64,000 nt of DNA, from assembly GCA_932521035.1 (NCBI GenBank), contig OW051494.1, positions 1,908,001 through 1,972,000 of the forward strand. Direction: 5' to 3'. The stretch's first letter is position 1; every line of letters begins with the position of its first letter. Both the position numbers and the translations under genes were made by a program. The DNA comes from Oscheius dolichura (taxonomy: Eukaryota > Nematoda > Chromadorea > Rhabditida > Rhabditidae). Shown here piece after piece: positions 36,208 to 46,669 of the stretch. The notes below the pieces were generated by a model. The model was not told the DNA's origin, made no database searches, and worked only from the letters and a program-made list of their open reading frames with translations.

Positions 36208-36724
36208 GAAGGAGGAGGAGCTGTGTCTCTCTCTCTCCTCCCGGCCTGCCAGTTGTCTGCCTTCCCCCACCTCTTGCCGTCCCCTCCCTCTCCGCCCTGC
36301 TCATCTCTCCAGCTCAAACTAGTCACTCACCCCCCGCTCTCTCTATTTATGCCCCCGTCCTTTAATCCAAATTACGAGCTCAGCCCCCTCCCATCCTCCC
36401 CCTACTATAAGAATACGGGATAAGGCGCCCCCTCCTGCCCTCTCCTCCACTGGGCGGCGGCCTTGTATTTGACAATACGTTGTATTTTTTGTGGTTTTCC
36501 CCTCCTTCTAAAAAAAAAGAAGACGCATAATAATGTGCGCAAATTACTGTATACCAAATGGAGAATAAAAATCTGATCATTATTGTGCCGAGAATAGCGA
36601 GTTGTGGCCAGTCCTTACAGAGGACATCTTTCCTCATAGATCCGTCTGCCATTCTTCCCTTCCTCCCAGAGGCCTGAAAAAAAAGAGGGAGGAGTGTTCT
36701 CGAGATCTCCCTTCGATTTCTTAA
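36208..36724. other. spacer downstream of the zinc transporter
   Basis: C/T-rich sequence with no gene. No canonical AATAAA lies in the first 200 nt after the stop; AGAATAAAAATC at about 36562 could serve as the poly(A) signal. Confidence 0.4.
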
Positions 36725-36980
36725 TGATCGGCGGTCATTCCCATATACATTCTTCGCCGATATTGGATGAATGTTATTCCTGCTTGGTGAAGGCTACTGT
36801 TCAGCTGAAGCTAATTTACCTCCTTACTAATGAAGCCAAAGGTACAAAAAATTTGTTAAAAACCAACGTACCAAGACGTCGGCTCCTTCAGAGTCGGCCT
36901 TTTCGTAGGCTTCACGAATCTGTGCTCCTAGTTCACCTTCGGGGGCCGATGTAGACATCTCAACAATCTGAAATTTAAAA
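36725..36980 (-). pseudogene. inverted, internally deleted copy of eIF-5A
   Basis: On the minus strand an intron end (TTAAATTTCAG) is followed by IVEMSTS, the start of eIF-5A exon 2, joined directly to [20 protein letters not shown] and GADVL from exon 3, then the exon-3 donor GTACGTTGG. Exon 4 is missing. The sequence beyond matches the intact gene's 3' flank at about 40205-40310 (for example TAAGGAGG, GTCTTCACCAA, AATAACATTC and GACCGCCG with substitutions). Retained splice sites and flank show a DNA-level inverted duplication, not a processed pseudogene. Exon sequence is almost identical to the intact gene while the flank is diverged. Deletion of the hypusine loop and the core would abolish eIF-5A function. 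Confidence 0.88.
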
Positions 36981-37146
36981 GTAAAAGTCTTCTGGTAATA
37001 TTAGGTAGTTCAGTGACAAGTCCTCTCGAATACGCTTTAGTATTTTCTAAACGAATTATTTTCAGTATAGACTCCCCTAATAGAAACGCTCAATTTTTGG
37101 GCACGCCCGGTTTTGGGAGTATTTTTGGCAAGGTTGGGATTTACCC

Positions 37147-37443
37147 CTCTATCTCGATCACATCTGTGAATATAGGGGGAAATTTAGGTTCGTTAGAACC
37201 GTTATGACGTCTTCTCCACGCTGTTCATTGAATTTCGGAAATTGCTGCACAAATGACCGAGCTGTAACCCCAAATATGACGGAATCCCCCGTGGGTGTCG
37301 AGGCCACTTTTGCGTTTGTGGTCACAGCAGGGTCATTTGTGGACCAATTTTGGAAATTCAATGGCGAAAATGGAGAACACATCGTGATGGTTCTAACGAA
37401 TCAGAATTTACCCCTGAATTCCCAAAGACTGGCCGAGATATAG
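37147..37443. mobile_element. foldback element with arms of about 130 bp
   Basis: The left arm (37147-37280) and right arm (37315-37443) are imperfect inverse complements. Matching blocks include TTCGTTAGAACC/GGTTCTAACGAA, ATTGAATTT/AAATTCAAT, CACAAATGACC/GGTCATTTGTG, and terminal TATCTCG/CGAGATA. It has no coding capacity. The arms are about 75-80% identical by eye, so this is an old insertion. Confidence 0.75.
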
Positions 37444-38062
37444 GGCCATACACATACTACCCCCGACCACGCGCCCAAGCGTCCGTCACATCTGCATGCT
37501 TATCGTGATCCCCTGTTTTAAGTCATCTTTAAACATCATCAAAGTCTATGCTCCAACCCACATCGTCATATTTCCCGAGAATCTCCCGGGTTATGACCAT
37601 TTTTATATTGCTGGACAAAGCTGCTTCCACCAGATGGCCGTAGTTCGAATTTGTGTGGGGAAGATTGAAAATCGATCGAACAAATTGCTGGAAAAATATA
37701 AATCATTAAAGAAATTCAACTGGGGGAAGGAATTACCTTCAAAATAATTTGCACACAGAGATGGTCAAGTATTCGGTTCAAATTCAGCGGTGAGCGATTG
37801 AGATACTTCAAATTCAGAGGAAAATCCATTCGTATTGTCTGTGTGAAGCCAGAGAACAGAAGATAAACTGAACGACTCGTAAATATTAATTTTATTATAG
37901 ATTTATTGATTTTCCTCTGAAAAATTAATCTATATCTAGGTCTGGAAAAAGGCCGAGGGGCTTCATCTTTCTGTAGGACACAGTCATGCTAATCTGTCAT
38001 TACGTTTTCCTCTTTGAACTGGTTGTAGCCAAGAGAAAGCTTTCAAGCATCTTTAGTTGAGC
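37444..38062. other. spacer including the 3' region of the LC8 transcription unit
   Basis: No gene seen. A minus-strand AATAAA-containing stretch near 37880-37910 could end the transcript of the small cistron at 38063-38305. Confidence 0.4.
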
Positions 38063-38305
38063 TTATGGCTGTAACTGGTCGTAGGTTCCTTTGACGGCGG
38101 CGATGGCCGACTCGCTGAATAAGAAGAACAGCAGCAAATGATTAGGGATAAATTCAAGTAATAAATTGGCTTCGGACTTCTCTCTCCTTACTGCTTCCCT
38201 TGGTATGATTAATCCTGCCAGACTAGACGCTCTGAAGTCCATAGAATTCTTCAACATGCTGCGAAATTCAGAACCTTCCGAACAGCAATGTTTCTTAGAT
38301 GAGAA
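38063..38305 (-). CDS. small cistron directly downstream of LC8, unrecognised
   Basis: A T-rich acceptor (TTTTTTTCAG) ends at 38306, only 75 nt after the LC8 stop and just past its poly(A) signal. The exon is open from its first base (FSSKKHCCSEGSEFRS, then MLKNSMDFRASSLAGLII). The first ATG is at 38257. Unspliced, the ORF has 64 codons with a hydrophobic stretch (LLLFFLF) and ends YDQLQP at 38063. A donor after PREA and an acceptor TTATTCAG could instead remove that stretch and give an Arg-rich ending. The spacing fits an operon with SL2-type trans-splicing. The product is unknown. Confidence 0.4.
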   Translation of the reverse strand, partial: FSSKKHCCSEGSEFRSMLKNSMDFRASSLAGLIIPREAVRREKSEANLLLEFIPNHLLLFFLFSESAIAAVKGTYDQLQP

Positions 38306-38336
38306 CTGAAAAAAACATAGTAGAAAGTAACTTATT

Positions 38337-38342
38337 TTTATT
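38337..38342 (-). terminator. polyadenylation signal of LC8
   Basis: AATAAA on the minus strand about 40 nt after the LC8 stop codon, within an A/T-rich run of overlapping signals. Confidence 0.6.
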
Positions 38343-38380
38343 ATTATTTATCACATCCAATGAAGCAAGTTTTGATCTTC

Positions 38381-38749
38381 TTATCCTGACTTGAAAAGCA
38401 AGACTGCCAGGTGTCCAATGTAAAAGTAGATGAAATGCTTCGCCTCGTGCGTGACATAACTGAAAAAGAACACGAATGAAAAGCCAATAGAAGCAAATGC
38501 ATAAAAAATAAGCAAAAAAACTCACGATCCAAAGTTGCGGCCACAGATGCAATGCCATGTAGGGCCGAATTTCTTGTCAAACTCCTTCTTGATAAAAGCA
38601 GCAATATCTTTTTCAACTTCATACCTGGAAAAAAGAAGATTAGAAACAGTTAGCACTTACTTTTCAATTGCCCGATTGGCACAATCTATGGCTTCTTGTT
38701 GCAGTTCTTCCGACATATCTGCATTCTTCACTATGGGTTTCTTGTCCAT
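38381..38749 (-). CDS. dlc-1: dynein light chain LC8
   Basis: Small dimeric hub subunit of cytoplasmic dynein that also binds many partner peptides. Three exons, 38749-38661, 38624-38526 and 38459-38381, give about 88 aa, the usual length. The sequence is near-identical to other LC8 proteins: [59 protein letters not shown] and the invariant end AVLLFKSG. Small departures are CICGRNFG where most have CIVGRNFG, and KKFGPTW for KKYNPTW. Intron lengths are 36 and 66 nt. A TTTCCAG acceptor lies 5 nt before the ATG. It is divergent from eIF-5A across about 360 bp. Confidence 0.97.
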
Positions 38750-39110
38750 TGTTCTGGAAACAGAAAATCCATAAAACGAAGAAGCAGACAAGAAGCATCA
38801 AGAAATTACAAACACAACGGTGAACGAAGCAAACGAATTGAAGAACGAGCTCAAGCAAAATAAGCAAACGTTTCCCGCGTTTCGGTCTTTTGAACGAGTT
38901 CGTCCCGGGATGAAAAATCGGTCCTTTGATAAATTCGCCGCCTTTTCTTCGACTTCGCTTGCTCGTTTCGCCGTTTCCTTCACCTGTTGCTTTTTTAGAA
39001 GGCTGCAAATTTGGTGTCATTGTCTGTCACAATATTGCGCTTCTACTTGTGTGTTCTTACACTGTTCTTATGCATTTCCTAATACCAAGTTTCTTTTTTT
39101 CAGATAAAAT
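38750..39110. promoter_or_regulatory. divergent LC8 / eIF-5A promoter region
   Basis: 361 bp separate the two start codons. Each side ends with a splice acceptor next to its ATG (TTTCCAG for LC8, TTTTTTTCAG for eIF-5A), so both transcripts probably begin inside this interval and receive a spliced leader. No TATA box is obvious, as expected for housekeeping genes. Confidence 0.5.
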
Positions 39111-40139
39111 ATGGCAGAGCACGAGGAAGAGGAGCAATTCGCTTCAGCCGAGTCAGGAGCTGCCGCTACCATTCCCAAGCAGTGCTCTGCCCTTCGCAAG
39201 GGAGAGCATGTCATGATCAAGGGACGCCCATGCAAGGTTGGTTGTGCTATTTTTTATTTGCAATGTATTTTTTTTTAAATTTCAGATTGTTGAGATGTCT
39301 ACATCGAAGACTGGCAAGCATGGACATGCAAAAGTCCACCTTGTCGCCATTGACATCTTCACCAGCAAGAAGCTTGAGGACATCTGTCCTTCTACGCACA
39401 ACATGGATGTGCCAATAGTCAAAAAGCAAGACTATATTGTATGTTCGGAATTATTGAGTTTGGGTGGCCTAAAGCATCAGAAGTGAAAATTTTGGATTGT
39501 GGATTTCCTTTCTCTTATGCTCGTCTTTGCATTGTTTTCATAGTTTCCCAACATCGAAATTCTTTTTATTTAGAACATTTTATAGAAGCTCTGTAGCCCT
39601 GAGAGCTTTCTCACCAACTTGATCTAAATTCCATCCATTACCAACGAGATTTCTATCTTAGACCCAAAAATAAGAAGGCGTTTCACTTTGCTTTTTAAAA
39701 AACTAAAATGCAATAGCGGAGTATGGAAAATCACAAAAAAAATAGGGAGACACGCGAACATTTGGCCAGGACGGTTTGCGCCATCCATTTCAATAGTTCC
39801 ACACTTTTTTGTTGTTGTTAGCTGTATATAGTTATCATCATTCTGTGTTTATTTTTTTAACATTAACTTTCATTTCTTTTTAGCTCATGGCTATCGAAGA
39901 CGATTTCTGCAGTCTTATGAATCCTGATACGTTTGAGCAAAAGGATGATCTGAAGGCCCCCGAAGGAGAACTAGGAGCACAGATTCGTGAAGCCTACGAA
40001 AAGGCTGACTCTGAAGGAGCCGACGTCTTGGTACGTTGAGTTTGAATTTGAAACACCTAACAATTTTCAGGTCTCGGTTGTTTCGGCTTGTGGAGAAGAA
40101 TGCATCCTTGGTTTCAAGATGAGCACGAAGAATTTATAA
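39111..40139 (+). CDS. EIF5A: translation factor eIF-5A (hypusine-containing)
   Basis: Binds the ribosome and relieves stalling, for example at polyproline, and helps termination. Four exons, 39111-39236, 39286-39438, 39884-40030 and 40071-40139, give 164 aa. The hypusine loop [12 protein letters not shown] puts the modified lysine at about residue 53. Further family sequence: [39 protein letters not shown] and [24 protein letters not shown] and [14 protein letters not shown] closely match the Caenorhabditis proteins as I remember them. Intron 2 (445 nt) is unusually long for this locus. The poly(A) signal AATAAA at 40139-40144 overlaps the last base of the stop codon, so the 3' UTR is very short. 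A partial inverted copy lies at 36.7-37.0 kb. Confidence 0.97.
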
Positions 40140-41159
40140 ATAAATTCCGTTGTTTTTATACATTTTTATAATTTTTTAAAATCTATCCTGGGTTTCATAG
40201 GTGCCAGTAAGGAGGAGGCTAATTAGTGTCAGCTGAAAAGTAGTCTTCACCAAACATAAGAATAACATTCTTCAAAAAAGGGAACAAAATGTGGGAGCGA
40301 CCGCCGTGTATTATTTTTTTCTATCGAAGCGTCGATGTCATGTTCTCTTCAACTCATAGGCGCTCATGCACAACTTTTCACCCTTTTTCACCTTCTATTT
40401 CTCGTCTTTGAAGCGATCATGTGTGTCGTCTTGTTGATAATAATTGTATTTTTTCTGCTGGTTCTATTGGCGGTACTCCATGGAATTGCTGAAGATTGCA
40501 TGAAATCGAAATGAGAAGTCCGGCCCTGATATAATCTTCCTCCAAAACCACAAGGGGAGGCGACAGAAGGTACTGGCTGGCAAACGGATCTTGGAAGGAT
40601 GAGATGCCTTTTTGGTATGGTCAAGTGCTGTACTGGCACTCAGAAATCGTCTAATGTACTACAGGCGCCCGAGATGACCGTTCCGGGGAGGAACTGATTT
40701 TCGGCAGGAGGATCACTGCATCTGTCTTTCTCTCATCAATACGGACTACTTTGTTGTCATAAGGTATTTTTACCTCCATTTCTACTGTCTAAAAAACACC
40801 TCTAATCCTAAAATTGTCGGATACCATGATTGCCACTGTCGGCTCTCCCTTGTTGTCATCCCGGTGCAATTGGCGTTCTCCCCCTGCCACTCTATGACTA
40901 ATGATACCCTCCCGCGCAGTTGTCACTCTCCCCATCTGCACCCCCATTCAACTAATGGCTCCTCCTCTTCCGAACACAACAATTGCCTCCTCTTCCATTT
41001 TTACCTATTCCCCCAGTTCCCTCCCTGTTTCAAGGTTAGACTGCCCCCTGCCTCCGTTTCCCGTTGTGTTTATCTTCTCAGTTTTCAAATACTAAAAACA
41101 CTGTTTCTACACATGTTTTCAGTTCAGAACTATTGTCGCCTCTCTCTCCTTTTCACCTT
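40140..41159. other. spacer downstream of eIF-5A
   Basis: No gene recognised. The part 40205-40310 is duplicated in the pseudogene region at 36.7 kb. Composition changes near 40.8 kb from AT-rich to C/T-rich. Confidence 0.5.
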
Positions 41160-41788
41160 TCAAAGAGTGACGCAGGTCAATTCAGGCACAGCGACGGACA
41201 ATTTTAGAACACACACACGCCGCCCTCCCCTCGAAACCGCAATAAACAAGTATACTATTTCAGACACTTTGAACCTCAGTTTTTCTCCTTCAAAATATTT
41301 TTCTTCCACATAAATTTTATAAAGAATTTTATCAGCTACAATTTGATCAATATACTTTGAAAGAAAGGTGAATTTATAAAAAAATGGGAGCAGTTCTTCA
41401 TAAAATGGACTGAATAATCTGTAGCCCATGGGGAGAACGCTTATAATTCTCTTCGAAGTTACGATCTTCTGATAATTTTTATAATGTCTGGTAGCTCATA
41501 AAATGCTCTACAAAATAAGGAATAATATAGATGGGAACATTGAAATTTTCGAAAAGAAAAGCCAGATTTTTGCGAGCACAGTACTTCAGCTGCAGCGCGG
41601 CCCTCTTTTGAGATCTACCGCCTTCAAAATTGTTTTATGACCAAGTTTTTAGCATTTTCTAGAAGCAAAATCACTTCTGATTCTATAATTTGATGTTTTC
41701 TTTGAAATATACCTTTTAGAATATAGAATATTGTATTTCCTTCTTCCAACGCCGATCTCCTCGATCCTCCCGTCTCCAGGGGCGTCAT
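41160..41788 (-). CDS. unrecognised four-exon gene, AT-rich
   Basis: Four phase-consistent exons (41788-41713, 41682-41642, 41604-41512, 41468-41160) give about 172 aa. Introns are 30, 37 and 43 nt; 30 nt is short for this locus. The start MTPLETGGSRRSALEEGNTI has a faint ankyrin-repeat look (xTPLxxA). It is followed by ILLLENAKNL, then ALQLKYCARKNLAFLFENF, and a strongly aromatic C-terminal half (YRLFSPFYEELLPFFYKF). The second block has a weak SOCS-box-like spacing, which I regard as suggestive only. An overlapping ORF in another frame starts at an ATG 22 nt upstream, so the first exon is uncertain. The gene is AT-rich inside GC-rich flanks. Confidence 0.4.
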
Positions 41789-41806
41789 TCCTTGAAATAG
41801 ACTCAA

Positions 41807-44471
41807 ATTTTTTCCTCATAATTATTACCAGCTAAACTCGAAGATCTCTGACCAGGTAAGAGATATTTCAATTTGCTGACGGAGTAAATAAATATACCCG
41901 GAGCCGGCGGGTGAGAGAAAGTCAACAGACACTTCTCCCTCCATGGTTTTGTGTGCTTTGAAGCCTAGTCACTTCTGTCTTCTTTTCCTTACTCTCTCTG
42001 CGAATTTAAAATTTCCCTCTTATCTCTAAAAATATCTCTTGTGTTGAAAGAGTTCTCTCTCTGCCCGATATTCATCTCCCTGCGTCAGCAGCTACAAAAA
42101 AAGCCATCCGAGGGGCATTCGTCTATCGGTGTGTCGCTCTCCTCCCTATTGTGCTTCCTCTCCTCTGCCACCACCCCATCCAACCACACAAAGCTATTCC
42201 AACATTTTGCGTCTCTGACCCGTATTAGTCAGCAGGAGGCAGGCCCTCTCTAAACGCCCTATAATTGTTCTCTTTCCCTTGAAATGTAGGAGACTCTCGC
42301 CCTTCTTTTTGTCATTCTCGTCCATTTATACGTCGCAGTTCGAAGCAGTAATCACAGCCAGCGGGTAGAGGCCATTCAAGCCGACATCCTGTCCATAACT
42401 GGCTCTCTGGGACCTGCTCTTTTGCGACCACGTGGTTCTACTTTTCAAAGTCTTGAAAAATAATGGATATCCTCTTTATTTTTTGGAAAATACAGTACTT
42501 CTGCGGGAATTTCTGGGTTCCCGGGTCGTTTTCACCCGCCCATGGTGGTTTTTGACCTTGCCGCTGCAAAATGCAGCGATTTCGTTTCTCCAACCGGAGG
42601 ATTCCCTTTGTCACATTATTTTCCTTTTCTGCTAGCTTGTTATCAATCCTCCTGCTATGATTCAAGTCTTCTTATGGGAAAAATGATGGATTTGAATAGT
42701 GCAGGCCCCGTGGCGGTGCCACACCACTGGTCGGCTCACTCCTGTAGGAAAGATGGTGAGAAACTGAACAAAACTAAAATTTCGATCAAAAGGCCCGAAG
42801 CCAAGACGAGCGTCTCCAAATAGGACCCGCATCGGTTATTTTATTTTGTACTAGTCCAACTCTATTATTCTGAATAGCAAAGGATATTTCTCTCATCTTT
42901 AAACTCCTAAGATTCCAAAAACAGCTGATATTTTCCCTAAAAACGAGATCAAAAGGCCGGCAACTGTCCTACAAGGCCCTGGTTGTCCGGAGGCATCTGG
43001 CATTCCAATTCCCACCCTTTTCGTCTCAGTACCTCGTAAATTTTCCTTTTTACCCTCCCAGATCATCAAAATTCGAAGATTTCCCTTCTTATGTGCATCG
43101 GTTAGTGTTTTTTCTCCATCCTCCCCCCGTCAGTACAGGTGAGCCGCATCCATCTTTTGATAAAAATTTCCGAAACTCCTTTACTTCCTCTCCAAAATGT
43201 TGACTCTTCTCACATAGATCATCGTTTTTGTCTACGTTGCTAGGTTTCCAACAGCTGGCCCTGTAATTATGCCGGGAGGAGGGGCATTTAGCCAAGGGGA
43301 AACTGGTACGTTTTGCCCAGAATTCTCCCTTTTTCAAACAAGAAGATGTTACCTTTCACTCTTTCTTATCATTCTTTTTATCAAATGTCCCTCCTCTTCC
43401 TGAAAAGAACCCGGAGATTAATGTCCCCCCTAAAATGTCGCTGTGACCCGTTTCAGCCGGTGATCAATCTCTCCCCCGAGTCCTCTCCTCGAACGACCTC
43501 CTTCCTCCTCTTTTTCCCCTTTTCCAGTAGTCGTCTTCCTCCTCCGTAACTAGGCAATGGGGGATGGCCATCCACCCGCTAAGGTGTCTCTCTCTCTATT
43601 CCCATGCGTCTCCTCGCGCAGATTGGATTTCCCCCCGCCGACCAGGGGTCAGGATTACATCAACAGCATATACACGGGCGGGAGAGAGCATCGGCAGACC
43701 GTGTTACCATCAGCTTTCACTGTACGAGAAGCATTTTTCTGTTACAAATGGGACCAATCGCGCTAGAACGTCGGATCTAGCTGGCTCTCGGTGTTCTAAA
43801 GGGATTTGAGTCCCGTGACGATCATATACCTCTTCACTTTATGTATTTTATGGTGTTCTTTTCATTTTCCACGTCCTCAGATTACTGTAGAATAGAAGAA
43901 ACCCAAAAAACCCCCAAAAAATGGATAGAAATGACTGTATTTTGGCACTGCCTTGCCCCATCCTCATAAAAACGCTTATTATTGTGTTTTGTCCCATTTT
44001 CTTGTGATGAAATTTACAGCATTTGGTAGAGAATTTTCTGGGCTACAAGATAGATGTGGTTAAAAATTAGAAAGTGTAAACTCCTTGGAGAAATAGGCGA
44101 GAAGGAGCACCACTGCGCGCGGCCGTGCAAATTCCAATAAACGGTTTGAATTATTGTTCAAATTGATACTTGTTCAAATTGATCATCCTCCCTCTTCTTT
44201 TTCTCAAAATTCCAAGTTCCCCGTGTCCCGATGGCATCCTCCCCCCTGCCAGATCCTAGTTTTTGTTTGCACTGGTCGTCTACCTTTCACATCACAGTTG
44301 CAGGTCGAACGGGGGGACAGCTGTCAGCCCAGGGACATGGCTTTGTCCACTTCCCCATTGCACGTTACTCTTTCGCCTCTTCCTTTTTTCTATCTCGTAA
44401 ATGGCCTCTTTATCGTCTCTTCTTCCCCTTCCTCCATTATCTTCTCTCCTCCTACCGTAATCCTCCTTCCA
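41807..44471. other. intergenic region
   Basis: No gene supported. The strand is C/T-rich beyond 41.9 kb. At 43735-43815 a T-arm-like GGGATTTGAGTCCC occurs, but no tRNA can be folded around it. Confidence 0.5.
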
Positions 44472-44483
44472 GGCTAACTCTTC

Positions 44484-46669
44484 ATGACGGCAGACGATTT
44501 CGAGGGACGAGTAGTCACACTAGAAGCACAGCTAGCCCATACTACTGAAAAGGTAGGCGAATATTACTAGAAAAGGGGGAAGACGCCACCAATAGCCGGT
44601 CGATTGAATTTTGTGGATAAGAAACGCGATGCCTTCCAAAATTGGGCTATAACTTGAGAAAAACTGACCCTGACGAACCATTGGCAGGCCAAATACAGGA
44701 ATTTCTCCTCCCAAAAAGGGAGAAAAGGGGAGGATGCAGTGGCCGAGAGCAAGCAACTGTCCCTGGGGCAAATTGCCCTTCTGGGGCAAGGCCGGCGTCT
44801 TACCCTGCCTGCCCCACGAGGGCCAGTCTCTGCCCGTGGTCCAGAAAGCCTGGGCAGGTCCATTGGCTAGTTTCATGTGGCACTGTAGCAGGCAGGTGGA
44901 ATGGATTCCGGGACGAGGATCTAATCATCCACCTGTTTTTCGGGAAAAATGGTAAAACTCCCCCGAAGAGCCAGCCAGACGATTTCATTCTCTTCCCTTT
45001 GGACTTTTCTGCCTCTGATCTTTTCCAAGTGACGTTCTGGCCAGTTCTAGGTGTCCACAAAGGACGAGCGGGTACCTAGGCTACAAGTAGCCTTTCAGCC
45101 TCATTTTTGAAAGCCTGTCTACCGCTAGTCTTCGTCCTCTCCAAAAAAACAGGGTCACAGCAAATTTGTCTCTTTGAAACCTTTCGGGCAGACGCCATAG
45201 TAAAATGGAGGAAAAGGAAGTCCATGGGAGATTTGATTCTCCTTTACCTTGAGGTCTCGAAGGGACAAATACACGGTAGCCTAATTATTTGGAAGAAGGG
45301 ACCTACAGAGTATAGTAGGAAGAAAGGGGTATTTTAGAATAGGAGGGACTAGCGGGGGAGCGTAACTGCAATGAGCCATCTTTCCTGGGATCGTGGGCTC
45401 CTGTACCTCTATCTGCCGGGGGGAAGAGTCCCTTCCAGTAGAGGAAACAACAAACTGGCTCTTTTTTCTCCCCTTCCCCGTCTCTTCCGGTCTCTAATCC
45501 CCTCTGTAATTCTTTGTTTCGGACGAACGTTGCCGCCTCGTTCCATCGTGTATGCTCAGCTGGGCGCCGCTGCCTGCATCACAGTGAAGAGAAGAGAGCG
45601 GGATGAAAAAGTGATATAAGTCATAGCTACGTCAATGTCTATTTGATGTGGGGGACAATAATTGAGAGGGATATTATGAAATATATGGGGGAAATAGAGA
45701 ATATTTCAGATAAAGATTAGGGACAATGTGATAGAACAGCTGGAGGAGGAGATCCGGACGAAGGAACAGCTCATCTACGAGCAGGGACACCTAATAAGGA
45801 TGCTGGAGAGCGATACGAAATTCGATGCGGTAGGGACTATCTCTTTTTGGATTGGGAAAGGTCTGGGGAAGAAGAAAATCCTGGACACGATAAGCGAGTG
45901 GACGCGTCTAAAGGGAGCAGGAGACGACCACCGCATTCTAACGTTATTTTACCGTATTTATAGCCTTCTAGAGAGGTTTTCTTCTCCAAAAAGTACTGTA
46001 GTATGAGGCAGAGACCTTTAAAATATCAGTTAGCTAAACTATTCCACAACAAGATACGAATTGCGGCTCAATGCTGAGAGGAGGCGGTCTGCAGTATCGA
46101 AAAGGGGGATTCGGGGTCTCCAAAGGCTTTGGGACCTAATTTCCTCATTTTTTCTATAAATAAAGTCACTTTTCAGGAGTCAATCAATACAGAAAGTGAG
46201 ATAACAATATTGGAAAGGCACCTGGTCAGCTCCTCGCCGAGTAGGTCAGATCCCAGTTCCGATGCCGAATGTGAGAGATTGAGCGACCGACTGGAACAGG
46301 TAAGAATCCGGAGGAAATTATAAAAGAAAGGAATAGAGATTACAGATCACAATTGAACGAGAAAAACTTGAATTACAAAATGAACAATTGCTCAGGCAGT
46401 GGGAAGACGCCCTGGAATATGTATCAAAGGTAGGCGGCGCCCTTTCCTGGCCCCTTTCCGGGGTAGTCTTGCTGGCCTTTTCTTAAAATTGAACCTAATT
46501 CCAGGTACAACGACAGCTCCAGGACGAGATAAAGAACAACGCCGACTTGAAACACCAGCTGTTGGAAATGCAATGTTCCCGGAAAGATGGCTTCTGGATC
46601 ACCAGAAGTACTCTCCAACTAGTCTCCATTTTCTTCCTATTTATCTCCTATTATCTCTATTCTTTGTAG
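44484..46669 (+). CDS. coiled-coil protein with C-terminal membrane anchor
   Basis: Five exons, 44484-44552, 45710-45829, 46177-46299, 46346-46429 and 46505-46669, are all phase 0 and give 186 aa. Exon 1 follows a TTCCAG acceptor by 12 nt. The body is heptad-rich with Leu/Ile/Glu/Gln: DDFEGRVVTLEAQLAHTTEK, RDNVIEQLEEEIRTKEQL, REKLELQNEQLLRQWEDALE, QRQLQDEIKNN. A Ser/Asp linker (SSSPSRSDPSSDAECERL) interrupts the coil. The last residues (LQLVSIFFLFISYYLYSL) form one hydrophobic helix ending at the stop codon, the layout of a tail-anchored protein such as SLMAP. I cannot assign a family. A donor AGAA|GTACTC and the acceptor TTTGTAG, ending exactly at the stop, could remove the anchor. Intron 1 is 1.16 kb, unusually long. 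Confidence 0.65.

Noticed and set aside
43735-43815. tRNA-like T arm (GGGATTTGAGTCCC)
   Set aside because: No D arm, acceptor stem or properly spaced A box can be folded around it.
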